From the NCBI GenBank assembly GCA_035762175.1, contig DASTPP010000348.1:1-47504 (forward strand): a DNA stretch of 47,504 nt, read 5' to 3'. Source of the stretch: DASTPP01 sp035762175. Lineage in GTDB: Bacteria; Myxococcota_A; Polyangia; Polyangiales; Polyangiaceae. A program made the position numbers and the translations under genes. The number at the start of each line of letters is the position of its first letter. Positions within the stretch are counted from its first letter, which is position 1. A model generated the notes under the pieces. That model was not told the origin of the DNA and ran no database searches. It was given only the letters and a program-made list of their open reading frames with translations. Below are positions 17,029 through 25,955 of the stretch, piece after piece.

Positions 17029-17514
17029 ATGAACCGATCGAAACGAGGCACCGGGCGCTGGGTCCTTGCTCTTGTCGGCGCCGCGAGCGTGGCGGGTTGG
17101 GCGCTGCTTCGGGGCGACGAACGGGGCGGCTCCGAGCTCTTGCTCAATCGCGTCTGGGTCGACCACCTGCCGAGCGGCGGCAACGACGCGGTCGAGCTCT
17201 TCGTGGCCATCGACGACGAGAGCATGGGGGCCTTCCAGCGGGCGTCGCAGTACGAGGGCGAGTGGGCGCTTTTCCGCCACGAGGCGCGGGGCGACAGCAT
17301 TTTGCGCCTCACCTTCCCGCAGCGGGGCTCGACGCACGACGTGCGTTACCACGCCAAGGCCTGCGACGAGCCCGGCTGGGATTATTGCCTGACGCTCGAG
17401 GGCGCGCCGCGCGGCGTGACGCAATACCACAGCCGCCGTGGCTGGGAGGTCGACGCCGAGAAGGGCCGGTCGCCGGCCGCCGCGCTCGAAGCCTTCCGGC
17501 GGGCGACGCGCTGA
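17029..17514 (+). CDS. Unknown exported or membrane-anchored protein
   Basis: 161 residues with a basic N-terminus (MNRSKRGTGR) and one hydrophobic segment (WVLALVGAASVAGWALL), a signal peptide or anchor. The remaining about 130 residues are soluble and beta-rich, with LLNRVWVDHLPSGGNDAVELFVAIDDE and the pattern GEWALFRHEARGDSILRLTFPQRGSTHDVRYHAKAC. Two Cys (KACDEPGWDYC) could form a disulfide outside the cytoplasm. No family was recognised. It follows folK by 19 bp with AGGCAGG upstream of ATG 17029, so it is probably in the folK transcript. Confidence 0.75.
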   Translation: MNRSKRGTGRWVLALVGAASVAGWALLRGDERGGSELLLNRVWVDHLPSGGNDAVELFVAIDDESMGAFQRASQYEGEWALFRHEARGDSILRLTFPQRGSTHDVRYHAKACDEPGWDYCLTLEGAPRGVTQYHSRRGWEVDAEKGRSPAAALEAFRRATR

Positions 17515-17552
17515 GGGGCGTGCGCCCGCGGCGCGCCTGACGTTCGACAGAC

Positions 17553-17568
17553 GGCCGAAATTTCGGCC
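17553..17568. promoter_or_regulatory. Perfect 16-bp palindrome upstream of the ATP synthase region
   Basis: ggccgaaatttcggcc is perfectly symmetric. It lies 39 bp after the previous stop and about 145 bp before the ribosome site at 17701-17710. A dyad of this size with an AT centre is typical of a repressor operator, but with no loop it is less likely a terminator. The binding protein is unknown. Confidence 0.4.
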
Positions 17569-17714
17569 TCGCGTCCGGGCGCCGGCGAGGGCGCGCGAGG
17601 GTCGGGTGGCCTCGCCCCGGCGCCGCCCGCGGGGCCCCGACGCGAGCTCGGCCGTGGCGGCTCGGCCCGCGCTTTGCTTCTCCCACCTTCGACCAACAGG
17701 AGAGGAGCGCACCG

Positions 17715-18296
17715 ATGCAAGAGCACAAGAAGCCCGTCGAGCAGCGAGAGCCTTCGCCGCGGCCGCAGTCCGGCGTTGAGGTGCGGGCGACGGACGATAC
17801 CCCGCCCCCGAGCGAGCCATTCTTCGAGTCGGGCCTGCGCCAAGAGAAGCCGCCGCGCTCGGGCGAAGAGCATGGGGGGGCGGCCGACGCGGGGCAAGAG
17901 CGCTGGGCCCAGCCCGGCGTCAAAGAGGGGCCGCCGCCCGAGCTCGCCAAGCCGACCGGCACGGCGACCGGGTCGCCCTCTGAGACCCCGAAGGCGCCGC
18001 CCGGCCCCGATGCCGACGAGGGCGACGGCTTAAGCGGCTGGCGAAAAGGGCCCCGCGGTCGGGGCCCGGGGGCCGGCGCCGGGCCCCGGCGGGCCGCCCG
18101 GCAGGCCCCGTTGGCCCCCGCGCGGGCTCGCCTGCGGGCCGAAGGCGGCCCGGCGGCGGGGGCGTCCGGGCGCGGGGGCGAGGGGCGGGCGCGCGCTCGG
18201 GCCTGGACACCTTTTTACGGGGGTGATACGTGCGCCGCCCGCACGGTCGACGTACGACCGGGTCGGCCCTACACCCTTCCGGCCGTCGTGGCATCC
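17715..18296 (+). CDS. Hydrophilic ORF upstream of, and in frame with, the first ATP synthase b subunit
   Basis: ATG 17715 has an excellent ribosome site (aggagaggag) 5 bases upstream. The first about 105 codons look truly coding: an acidic, Pro/Glu-rich disordered peptide (MQEHKKPVEQREPSPR ... DADEGDGLSG). From about 18045 to 18290 the translation becomes Arg/Gly/Ala-rich and looks non-coding. Yet no in-frame stop occurs before the b-subunit stop at 18803, giving a 362-residue fused frame. A TAA one frame over at 18031-18033 would end the peptide neatly, so an indel there is possible. Either this is a separate small gene with a lost stop, or the b subunit carries a 194-residue extension. Function unknown. 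Confidence 0.4.
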
Positions 18297-18803
18297 ATGA
18301 GTGCCCCTGCCCTCCCCTCCCCCATGCCCCTCCCCCTTCTATTGAGTGCGGGCGCGGGCGGCGGGGTCGAGGTTGATATCAACCCCGGCCTCGTCGCCCT
18401 CCAACTGGTGCTGCTCGCCCTGACGTGGCTGGTGCTAAAGCCGCTCCTTTTCGAGCCCTTGCTCTCGCTCTATGAAGAGCGCGAGAAGCGGGTCGAGGGC
18501 GCGCGCGCCGAGGCCCGCCGCATGGACGACCAAGCGGCCGAGATGCTTCGCAAGTACGAAAAAGAGATCGAGCAAGTGCACCGCGTCGCGGCCGACGAGC
18601 GCGAGCGCCTGCGCGCCGAGGCCCAGGCGCTCGAGACGCGCTCGCTGGACGAGGCGCGGGCCGAGGTGGGCGCGGTCCTCGAGCAGGGCCGCCGCGCCAT
18701 CGCCGAAGAGGTGCGAGCCGTCGAGGCGGCGCTCGCCCAGGACGTCGAGCCGCTGGCGCGCTCGGTGGCGGCGCAGGTGCTCGGCCGCGAGGTGCGCGGG
18801 TGA
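18297..18803 (+). CDS. F1Fo ATP synthase b-type subunit (first copy)
   Basis: 168 residues if started at ATG 18297. The sequence has an N-terminal hydrophobic helix (LVALQLVLLALTWLVLKPLLF) followed by one long charged helix (EEREKRVEGARAEARRMDDQAAEMLRKYEKEIEQ...), the plan of the b/b' stator stalk. The helix phase and LLFEPLLSLYEEREKRVEGARAEA match b subunits. It dimerises with the second b gene, which overlaps it by 4 bp (GTGA). The start lacks a ribosome site, so translation may come from the upstream in-frame ORF at 17715 or by another route. Two b genes (b and b') occur in deltaproteobacterial and photosynthetic lineages. A TGGACA ... TACGTG pair with 17-bp spacing near 18206-18234 is a weak candidate promoter. 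Confidence 0.85.
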   Translation: MSAPALPSPMPLPLLLSAGAGGGVEVDINPGLVALQLVLLALTWLVLKPLLFEPLLSLYEEREKRVEGARAEARRMDDQAAEMLRKYEKEIEQVHRVAADERERLRAEAQALETRSLDEARAEVGAVLEQGRRAIAEEVRAVEAALAQDVEPLARSVAAQVLGREVRG

Positions 18804-19705
18804 GCGCGCGTGGCGACAGGGCTCGCCCGGGCGCCCCGCGGCGCCTCGCGGGGGCGATCGCGGCCGCGCTCGCGCTCTCGGCGGGCGGGGCGGGGCTCGC
18901 GTGGGCGCAGCCGGCGCACGGCCCCGAGCCGGCGCGGCCGGCGGTCCGGCCGGGCGCGAGGCCGGGGCAGCCGCCGCCGGCCATGCCGCCGCGGCCGGGG
19001 CGCCCGGGCGCGGGGCACGACGATCCGCACGGGGGCGCGGCGCGGCCCGGGGCCGGCGGGCACGCCGACCCGCACGGGAGCGCGGCGCAGGCCGGCGGCG
19101 GGGCGCACCACGGGCCCGAGCCCATCAACTGGGCCTACGGGCTGCTCGGCGAGCGCGACGGCGTCGCGCCGAGCCTGCTCTACCGGCCCGCGGGCATGCC
19201 GGTGCCCCTGCTGGCGAACGTCATCAACTTCGGCCTGCTCGCCCTGCTCGGGGTGCGCTTCGGCCGCAAGCCGCTCGCCGAGGGCCTCGTCAAGCGGCGC
19301 GAGACGCTGATGCGCGAGATGGACGAGGCGGCGCGGCTCAAGCGCGAGGCCGAGGCGCGGCTGCAGACGTACAAGAAGCGGCTCGAGAAGGTCGACGACG
19401 AGATCGAGCGCATCAAGAGCGACTACGCGGCGCAGGCCAAGCGCGACCGCGAGCGCATCGTGCGCGAGGCCGAAGAGAAGCGCGAGCGAATGCGCCGCGA
19501 CGCCGACTTCTTGCTCCAGCAAGAGCGCAAGGCGGCGGTCGAGCGGCTGACCGAGCGCACGGCCGACGAGGCGGTGCGGCGGGCCGAGGCGCTCTTGCGG
19601 GCGGGCGTCGGCGACGACGACCAGCAGCGGCTGGCCGACGAGTACCTGCGCGACGTCACGCGGCTCGGCGGCGGCGGCGGCGTGCGGGCCGGGGGTGCGG
19701 CATGA
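18800..19705 (+). CDS. atpF: F1Fo ATP synthase b subunit (second copy) with exported His/Gly-rich N-terminus
   Basis: 301 residues, much longer than a standard b subunit (about 156). A Sec-type leader (LAGAIAAALALSAGGAGLAWAQ) precedes a Pro/Gly/His-rich stretch (HDDPHGG, HADPHGS, AHHGPEP). Then the real membrane helix (VPLLANVINFGLLALLGVRFG) is followed by the long stalk helix (RRETLMREMDEAARLKREAEARLQTYKKRLEKVDDEIERIKS). Deltaproteobacterial b subunits commonly carry such a leader; the His-rich outer segment could bind metal, which is inference. It overlaps the first b gene (GTGA) and delta (ATGA), so the three are translationally coupled. Confidence 0.9.
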   Translation: MSARGDRARPGAPRRLAGAIAAALALSAGGAGLAWAQPAHGPEPARPAVRPGARPGQPPPAMPPRPGRPGAGHDDPHGGAARPGAGGHADPHGSAAQAGGGAHHGPEPINWAYGLLGERDGVAPSLLYRPAGMPVPLLANVINFGLLALLGVRFGRKPLAEGLVKRRETLMREMDEAARLKREAEARLQTYKKRLEKVDDEIERIKSDYAAQAKRDRERIVREAEEKRERMRRDADFLLQQERKAAVERLTERTADEAVRRAEALLRAGVGDDDQQRLADEYLRDVTRLGGGGGVRAGGAA

Positions 19706-20253
19706 GCCTCGAAACGATCGCGGCGCGCTACGCCGAGGCCGTGTACGAGCTCGGCATCGACGGGGGCAACCTGCCGAAGCTCGCGCAAGAGTTCGGCGCC
19801 CTCGCCGAGGCCTACCGGGGCGTGCCCGACCTGCGGGCGGCGCTCGAGAGCCCGCTCGTCGACGAGCGGTCGCGCCAGGGCGTGCTCGCCGACCTCGGCG
19901 ACCGCCTGGGGCTCGACCCGGTCACGCGCAACACGCTCGGGCTGCTGGCCGCGCGCCACCGGCTCGTGCTCCTGCCGCACATCGCCCGCGCGCTCGGCCG
20001 CCTGTCCGACCAGCGCGCGGGGGTCGAGCGGGCGCAGGTGACGTCGGCGGCGCCGCTGCCGGTCGCCTTCCTCGAGCGGCTGGCGGGCGAGCTGTCGCGC
20101 TCGACCAGCAAGAAGGTCGTCGTCGAGCACCGGGTCGACCCCTCGCTCATCGGCGGCATCGTCACGCGCATCGGCGACCAGGTCATCGACGGGTCGGTCC
20201 GCAGCCGCCTGCACACGCTGCGGCGCGGCCTGCTCGCGGGGGGCGCGGGCTGA
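19702..20253 (+). CDS. atpH: F1Fo ATP synthase delta subunit
   Basis: 183 residues, standard length. It links F1 to the b stalk. N-terminal helical bundle: MSLETIAARYAEAVYELG, the typical delta opening, then NLPKLAQEFGALAEAYRGVPDLRAALESPLV. The C-terminal part has SKKVVVEHRVDPSLIGGIVTRIGDQVIDGSVRSRLHTLRRGL, the conserved delta signature. The start overlaps the b stop (ATGA). A 135-bp gap of GC-rich sequence separates it from the alpha gene. Confidence 0.94.
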   Translation: MSLETIAARYAEAVYELGIDGGNLPKLAQEFGALAEAYRGVPDLRAALESPLVDERSRQGVLADLGDRLGLDPVTRNTLGLLAARHRLVLLPHIARALGRLSDQRAGVERAQVTSAAPLPVAFLERLAGELSRSTSKKVVVEHRVDPSLIGGIVTRIGDQVIDGSVRSRLHTLRRGLLAGGAG

Positions 20254-20388
20254 GGGCCGGCCGGGGCGCGCCGCGGGCGGGGGGCGCGCCGGGCGGGCCT
20301 TCGGGCACGATGAAACGGGGCTAGTCAGGCGGGCACGCCGCCGCCCGCGCCGAGCGCGGGGCGGGCGCCCGCGAAAAGGTAAAAGGTC

Positions 20389-22195
<1,807 letters not shown>

Positions 22196-22219
22196 CCCCG
22201 CCCCCCGCCCGGCCCGCCC

Positions 22220-23140
22220 ATGCCCTCGCTCAAGTCGATCCGCAAGAGAATCGTCAGCGTCAAGTCGACGCAGAAGATCACGCGCGCCATGAAGATGGTG
22301 GCCGGCGCGCGGCTCGCGCGGGCGCAGCAGCGCATCGTCGCGCTGCGCCCCTACGCCGTCAAAACGCAGGAGGTGCTCGCCGCGGTGCTCGCCGCGCAGG
22401 CCTCCGAGGACGACGAGGGCGCGGGCTCGAAGCCGCCGCACCCGCTGCTCGTGCGCCGGCCCGAGCGGCGGGTGCTCTACCTGCTGCTCACCAGCGACCG
22501 CGGCCTCTGCGGCTCGTTCAACACCAACCTGAACAAGGGCGCCGAGCGCAGCTGGCGCGACGACCTCGCCGCCGGCCGCGAGCCCACGTTCTTCGTCGTC
22601 GGCCGCAAGGGCAACGACTTCCTGCGCCGCCGCAGCGCCCCCGTCGGCCACGCCTTCCGCGGCGTCTGGGAGTCGACCGACCACGCCCAGGCGCGCCTCA
22701 TCGCCTCGACCCTGCTCGCGCCCTTCCGCGCCGGCGAGGTCGACGCCATCAAGATCATCTACAACCAGTTCCGCAGCGCGATGAGCCAGACGCTGGTCGT
22801 CGAGCAGCTACTGCCCGTCGTCGCCCGCGCGCCCGAGGCCGGGGGCCCCGACGGCCACCGCGAGCCCGCGGCCGCGCCGACCGAGTACCTCTACGAGCCC
22901 GACCCGGCCGCGCTGCTCGACCGGCTCGTGCCGATGTACCTCGAGATCTCGATCTTGCGCGCGCTCTACGAGTCGCAGGCGAGCGAATTCGGCGCCCGCA
23001 TGACGGCGATGGACTCGGCGACCAAGAACGCCAAGGAGATGATCTCGTCGCTCACGCTGCAGTACAACCGCGCCCGCCAGGCGGCCATCACCAAGGAGCT
23101 GATGGAGATCATCGGCGGCGCCGAGGCGCTCAAAGAGTAG
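22220..23140 (+). CDS. atpG: F1Fo ATP synthase gamma subunit
   Basis: 306 residues, the rotor shaft of F1. The N-terminal helix is MPSLKSIRKRIVSVKSTQKITRAMKMVAGARLARAQ; the central Rossmann-like region has LLLTSDRGLCGSFNTNL; the C-terminal helix has FGARMTAMDSATKNAKEMISSLTLQYNRARQAAITKELMEIIGGAEAL. All are textbook gamma features, so it should be functional. A modest insertion (residues about 195-218, GGPDGHREPAAAPT) sits before the C-terminal helix. ATG 22220 lies 24 bp after the candidate atpA TAG. In standard operons atpD follows atpG; here pyrD follows, with only 15 bp between. Confidence 0.95.
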   Translation: MPSLKSIRKRIVSVKSTQKITRAMKMVAGARLARAQQRIVALRPYAVKTQEVLAAVLAAQASEDDEGAGSKPPHPLLVRRPERRVLYLLLTSDRGLCGSFNTNLNKGAERSWRDDLAAGREPTFFVVGRKGNDFLRRRSAPVGHAFRGVWESTDHAQARLIASTLLAPFRAGEVDAIKIIYNQFRSAMSQTLVVEQLLPVVARAPEAGGPDGHREPAAAPTEYLYEPDPAALLDRLVPMYLEISILRALYESQASEFGARMTAMDSATKNAKEMISSLTLQYNRARQAAITKELMEIIGGAEALKE

Positions 23141-23155
23141 GGGCGGCGCCCGCGC

Positions 23156-24241
23156 GTGTACCGCCTGCTCCGCCCGCTGCTCTTCGCGCTGCCGCCCGCC
23201 TCGGCGCACGAGCTGGCGATGCTGGCGCTCGGCGCGCCCGAGCGCCTGCCGCCGCTGCGGGCCCTCGTGCGGGCCGCGCTCGCGGTCGACGAGCCCCGGC
23301 TCGCCGTGCGCACGATGGGGCTCACCTTCCCGAACCCGGTGGGCCTGGCCGCCGGCTTCGACAAGGACGGGCGGCGCCCGCGCGCCCTCGCCGCGCTCGG
23401 CTTCGGGCACCTCGAGCTCGGCACCGTCACCGCGCGCGCCCAGGGCGAGAACCCGCGGCCCAACCTCTTTCGGCTGCCCCAAGACGAGGCCCTCGTCAAC
23501 CGCCTCGGCTTCCCGAACGCGGGCGCCGCGCGCCTCGCCGCGAGGCTGCGCGGGCTCGACGCGCCGGTGCCGGTCGGCGTCTCGATCGGCAAGTCGCGCG
23601 CGATCGACCCGTCCGACCCCGACGCGGTGGGCGCCGACTACGAAGAGAGCTTCGTCGCCGTGGCGCCCGTCGCCGACTTCGTCGTCGTCAACGTCTCGTC
23701 GCCCAACACCCCGGGGCTGCGCGCGATGCAGCGGGCCGAGAGCGCGCGCGGCCTGCTCGCGCGCCTGCTCGCGCGCCGCGAGGGCCTCGCCAAGCGGCCG
23801 CCCCTCCTGCTCAAGGTGGCGCCCGACCTCGGCCCCGACGAGTACGACGCGCTGCTCGACGTCGTGGCGGGCCTGCGCCTCGACGGCCTCGTCGCCGCCA
23901 ACACCACGGTCGCGCGCGCGGCGCTCGCGACCCCCGCGAGCGAGGTCGAGGCCGCCGGCGCCGGCGGCTTGAGCGGCAAGCCCTTGCGCGCGAGGGCGCT
24001 CGCGATGGTGCGGCGGGCGCGCGAGCGGCTCGGCCCCGGGCCGACGGTGATCGGCGTGGGCGGCGTCTTCGGCCCCGACGACGTGCGCGCGCTGCTCGAC
24101 GCGGGCGCCGACCTCTGCCAGCTCTACACGGGCTTCGTCTACCGGGGCCCCGGCGTCGCCCGGGCCATCTGCCGCGACCTCGCGGCCGCCCCCCCGCCTC
24201 CCGCGAGCGCCCGCGCCGAGGCCGCCCGGCCCCACGCCTGA
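23156..24241 (+). CDS. pyrD: Dihydroorotate dehydrogenase, class 2 (quinone)
   Basis: 361 residues; oxidises dihydroorotate to orotate in pyrimidine synthesis and passes electrons to membrane quinone. The N-terminal hydrophobic segment (LLRPLLFALPPASAHELAML) is the membrane-binding helical domain of class 2. FMN and active-site motifs: NPVGLAAGFDKDG, ELGTVTARAQGENPRPNLFRLP, LVNRLGFPNAG, VNVSSPNTPGLR with the active-site Ser (181 or 182), LLKVAPDL, ANTTV, GLSGKPLR and IGVGGVFGPDD. It starts at GTG 23156, right after atpG, in the place normally held by atpD. Cotranscription with the ATP synthase genes is likely and would link two electron-transport-related functions. Confidence 0.95.
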   Translation: MYRLLRPLLFALPPASAHELAMLALGAPERLPPLRALVRAALAVDEPRLAVRTMGLTFPNPVGLAAGFDKDGRRPRALAALGFGHLELGTVTARAQGENPRPNLFRLPQDEALVNRLGFPNAGAARLAARLRGLDAPVPVGVSIGKSRAIDPSDPDAVGADYEESFVAVAPVADFVVVNVSSPNTPGLRAMQRAESARGLLARLLARREGLAKRPPLLLKVAPDLGPDEYDALLDVVAGLRLDGLVAANTTVARAALATPASEVEAAGAGGLSGKPLRARALAMVRRARERLGPGPTVIGVGGVFGPDDVRALLDAGADLCQLYTGFVYRGPGVARAICRDLAAAPPPPASARAEAARPHA

Positions 24242-24403
24242 AGGCGGCGCCCCCACGCCCCCCGGCCCGGCCGCTCTCCCCCGCGGGGCGCGCCCCGGAG
24301 CGGGCTCATCCTTTCGACCAAGGCGGGCAGGAACGCCTCCGGTTGCCCATCGCTCAGAACGTACCGGGCGGCGCCGGGTGCGCCATGTCACCTGCCGCCG
24401 GAA

Positions 24404-25450
24404 TCAGGGCGGCGCCACCGAGTCGGGGCCGCAGACGCCGACGCCGGCGGGGAAGGCCAGCCCGCCGCTGAGGCAGGTGCCGCGCTCGCCGCACGCCGCG
24501 TCGTCGCCGAGGGGGCAGAGCTTGCGGCAGGTGTTGCTGTCTTGCAGGCAGACGTAGCCCTCGGCGCAAGGCCGCAGGGCGCTGCAGCCCTGGCCGTTGT
24601 AGGCGGGCGCGTTGCCGAAGGTTCGCTCGCAGGTCGCCGTGCCCTTGTCGTCGACCAGGCGGCAAATCTCGCCCTCGGCGCAGGCGCCGCCGCCGGCGGC
24701 CTTGAGCACGTCGCAGGGCTTGACCGGCACGCACACGGGGATGGGCAGCGGGGCCTGGCCGCTGGCGTCGCTCGTCTCGCCTTCGACGAGCGAGAGGACC
24801 GCGCAATATGTCTTCTCTTCGGTCACCTGCCCGCAAGCGCTGGCCGAGCAGCACGAGTGCAAGCACACGGGCAGGCCGAAGGGGCCCAGCACGCAGCTAT
24901 AGCCCGGCTGGCAGTTGCTCGACGACGAGCACGAGGCGAAGTGCCCGCCGCTGCCCGCCGGCTCGCACTTGATGACCCCATCGGAGGCGCTGCGCACCAT
25001 GCGGCAGGCGTAGCCCGCCTCGCCCGAGCCCCCCGCGCCGGCCTCGCCGCCCGCGCCGGCCGCGGGGGCCGCGCGCAAGAGCCCGCCCGCGCCCGCCTCG
25101 CCCGCCCCGGCCTCGCCGCCCGCCCCGGCCGGCTGCCCGGCCCCGCCGCCGCCCGCCTGGCCCGCCGCGCCCCCCGCGCCGGCGCCGCCCGCCTGGTCGG
25201 TGGCGGGCGTACACGCCGCGGACGAGTCGAGATCGCAGCTCGAGGTGCTGCGGCAGAGCTCGTTCGGGCGCTCTCGCTCGTCGCCGTTCTGGCTGACGCC
25301 GTCGCCGGGCCGACCGGGCGCGTCGTTCGACGGCTCGCACTCGTCGCAGGCGGTCTGGTCGAGCTGTTCGCTCGAACGCGGGGGGGCCGAACAAGCGGCA
25401 AAGAGGCCGAGGGCGCCGAGCAGGGGGCCGAAGAATCGACGAGGGGACAT
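24404..25450 (-). CDS. Cys-rich lipoprotein with Gly/Ala linker
   Basis: 348 residues from ATG 25450; a TTG 12 codons upstream is possible. The N-terminus MSPRRFFGPLLGALGLFAACSAPP is a lipoprotein signal with lipid-modified Cys in FAAC. An acidic Asn/Asp/Ser stretch is followed by a 60-residue Gly/Ala linker (GGAGAGGAAGQAGGGGAGQ ... AGEAGAGG), common in polyangial lipoproteins. The C-terminal half has about 20 Cys in small-domain spacing (CSSSSNCQPGYSCVLG, CLHSCCSASACG, CAEGEICRLVDDKGTATC, CAEGYVCLQDSNTCRKLC), like EGF- or dickkopf-like knots found in surface proteins. Function unknown; likely surface exposed. It converges on pyrD. Confidence 0.78.
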   Translation of the reverse strand: MSPRRFFGPLLGALGLFAACSAPPRSSEQLDQTACDECEPSNDAPGRPGDGVSQNGDERERPNELCRSTSSCDLDSSAACTPATDQAGGAGAGGAAGQAGGGGAGQPAGAGGEAGAGEAGAGGLLRAAPAAGAGGEAGAGGSGEAGYACRMVRSASDGVIKCEPAGSGGHFASCSSSSNCQPGYSCVLGPFGLPVCLHSCCSASACGQVTEEKTYCAVLSLVEGETSDASGQAPLPIPVCVPVKPCDVLKAAGGGACAEGEICRLVDDKGTATCERTFGNAPAYNGQGCSALRPCAEGYVCLQDSNTCRKLCPLGDDAACGERGTCLSGGLAFPAGVGVCGPDSVAPP

Positions 25451-25911
25451 CAGCGACAGCCGAAGCGGCCAAAAGGGGGGAGACAAATGAGTATGACACG
25501 CTTTGAGTCCAAACCACGTGCCATCCGCTCAGGGCGTATTTCTCGGCCCTTTCTCGCCCCCCGCCCCGACCCCGGCCTGGCGCCCCTGTCAGGGTTGCGC
25601 CAGCGGCGGCCCCCCGGCGAGGGGGCCCCGCGGCCCTCGCGCGGGCGGCCCGGCGCCGTCGTGCGATGGCGTGCTCGGCCGGCGTCCCCGCGGACCTTGC
25701 GCCAGCGGCCCCCCGGCGAGGGGCCGGTGCGGCCCTTGCGCCAGCGGCCTCCCGGCGAGGGGCCGGCGCGGCCCTTGCGCGGGCGGCTCCCCCGCGAGGG
25801 GCCGGCGCGACCCTTGCGCCAGCGGTCCGCGGGCGGCGGGCCGGCGCGGCGGCCCGCGGGCGGCGTTTAGCGCATCTCGACGTCGCGGACGACGAAGTTG
25901 CCGGCCTGGTT
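25451..25911. other. Gene-free region with minisatellite
   Basis: About 460 bp with no supported gene. The first 100 bp next to the lipoprotein start is AT-richer (25480-25560) and may hold its promoter. The rest is GC-rich low-complexity DNA with the 39-bp array at 25696-25851 and one arm of the 45-bp duplication. Confidence 0.5.
25696..25851. repeat. 39-bp tandem repeat, four units
   Basis: Units start at 25696, 25735, 25774 and 25813 (each beginning cttgcgc). A diverged unit lies near 25594-25636. The unit is 13 codons long; forced translation gives LRQRPPGEGPARP-like peptides on one strand and PLAGGPLAQGPRR-like ones on the other. No start or ribosome site shows that either is expressed. 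Confidence 0.85.
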
Positions 25912-25955
25912 TTAGCGCATCTCGACGTCGCGGACGACGAAGTTGCCGGCCTGGT
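25866..25955. repeat. Exact 45-bp tandem duplication across a stop codon
   Basis: Bases 25866-25910 are repeated exactly at 25911-25955. The unit contains the last 14 codons and the stop of the beta-propeller gene on the minus strand. The protein ends at the first stop met (25912-25914), and the second copy lies downstream as a relic. Identity over all 45 bases indicates a recent event. Confidence 0.93.

Noticed and set aside
25594..25851. Repeat-encoded small protein (LRQRPPGEGPARP units)
   Set aside because: No start or ribosome site fits, and both strands are equally open.
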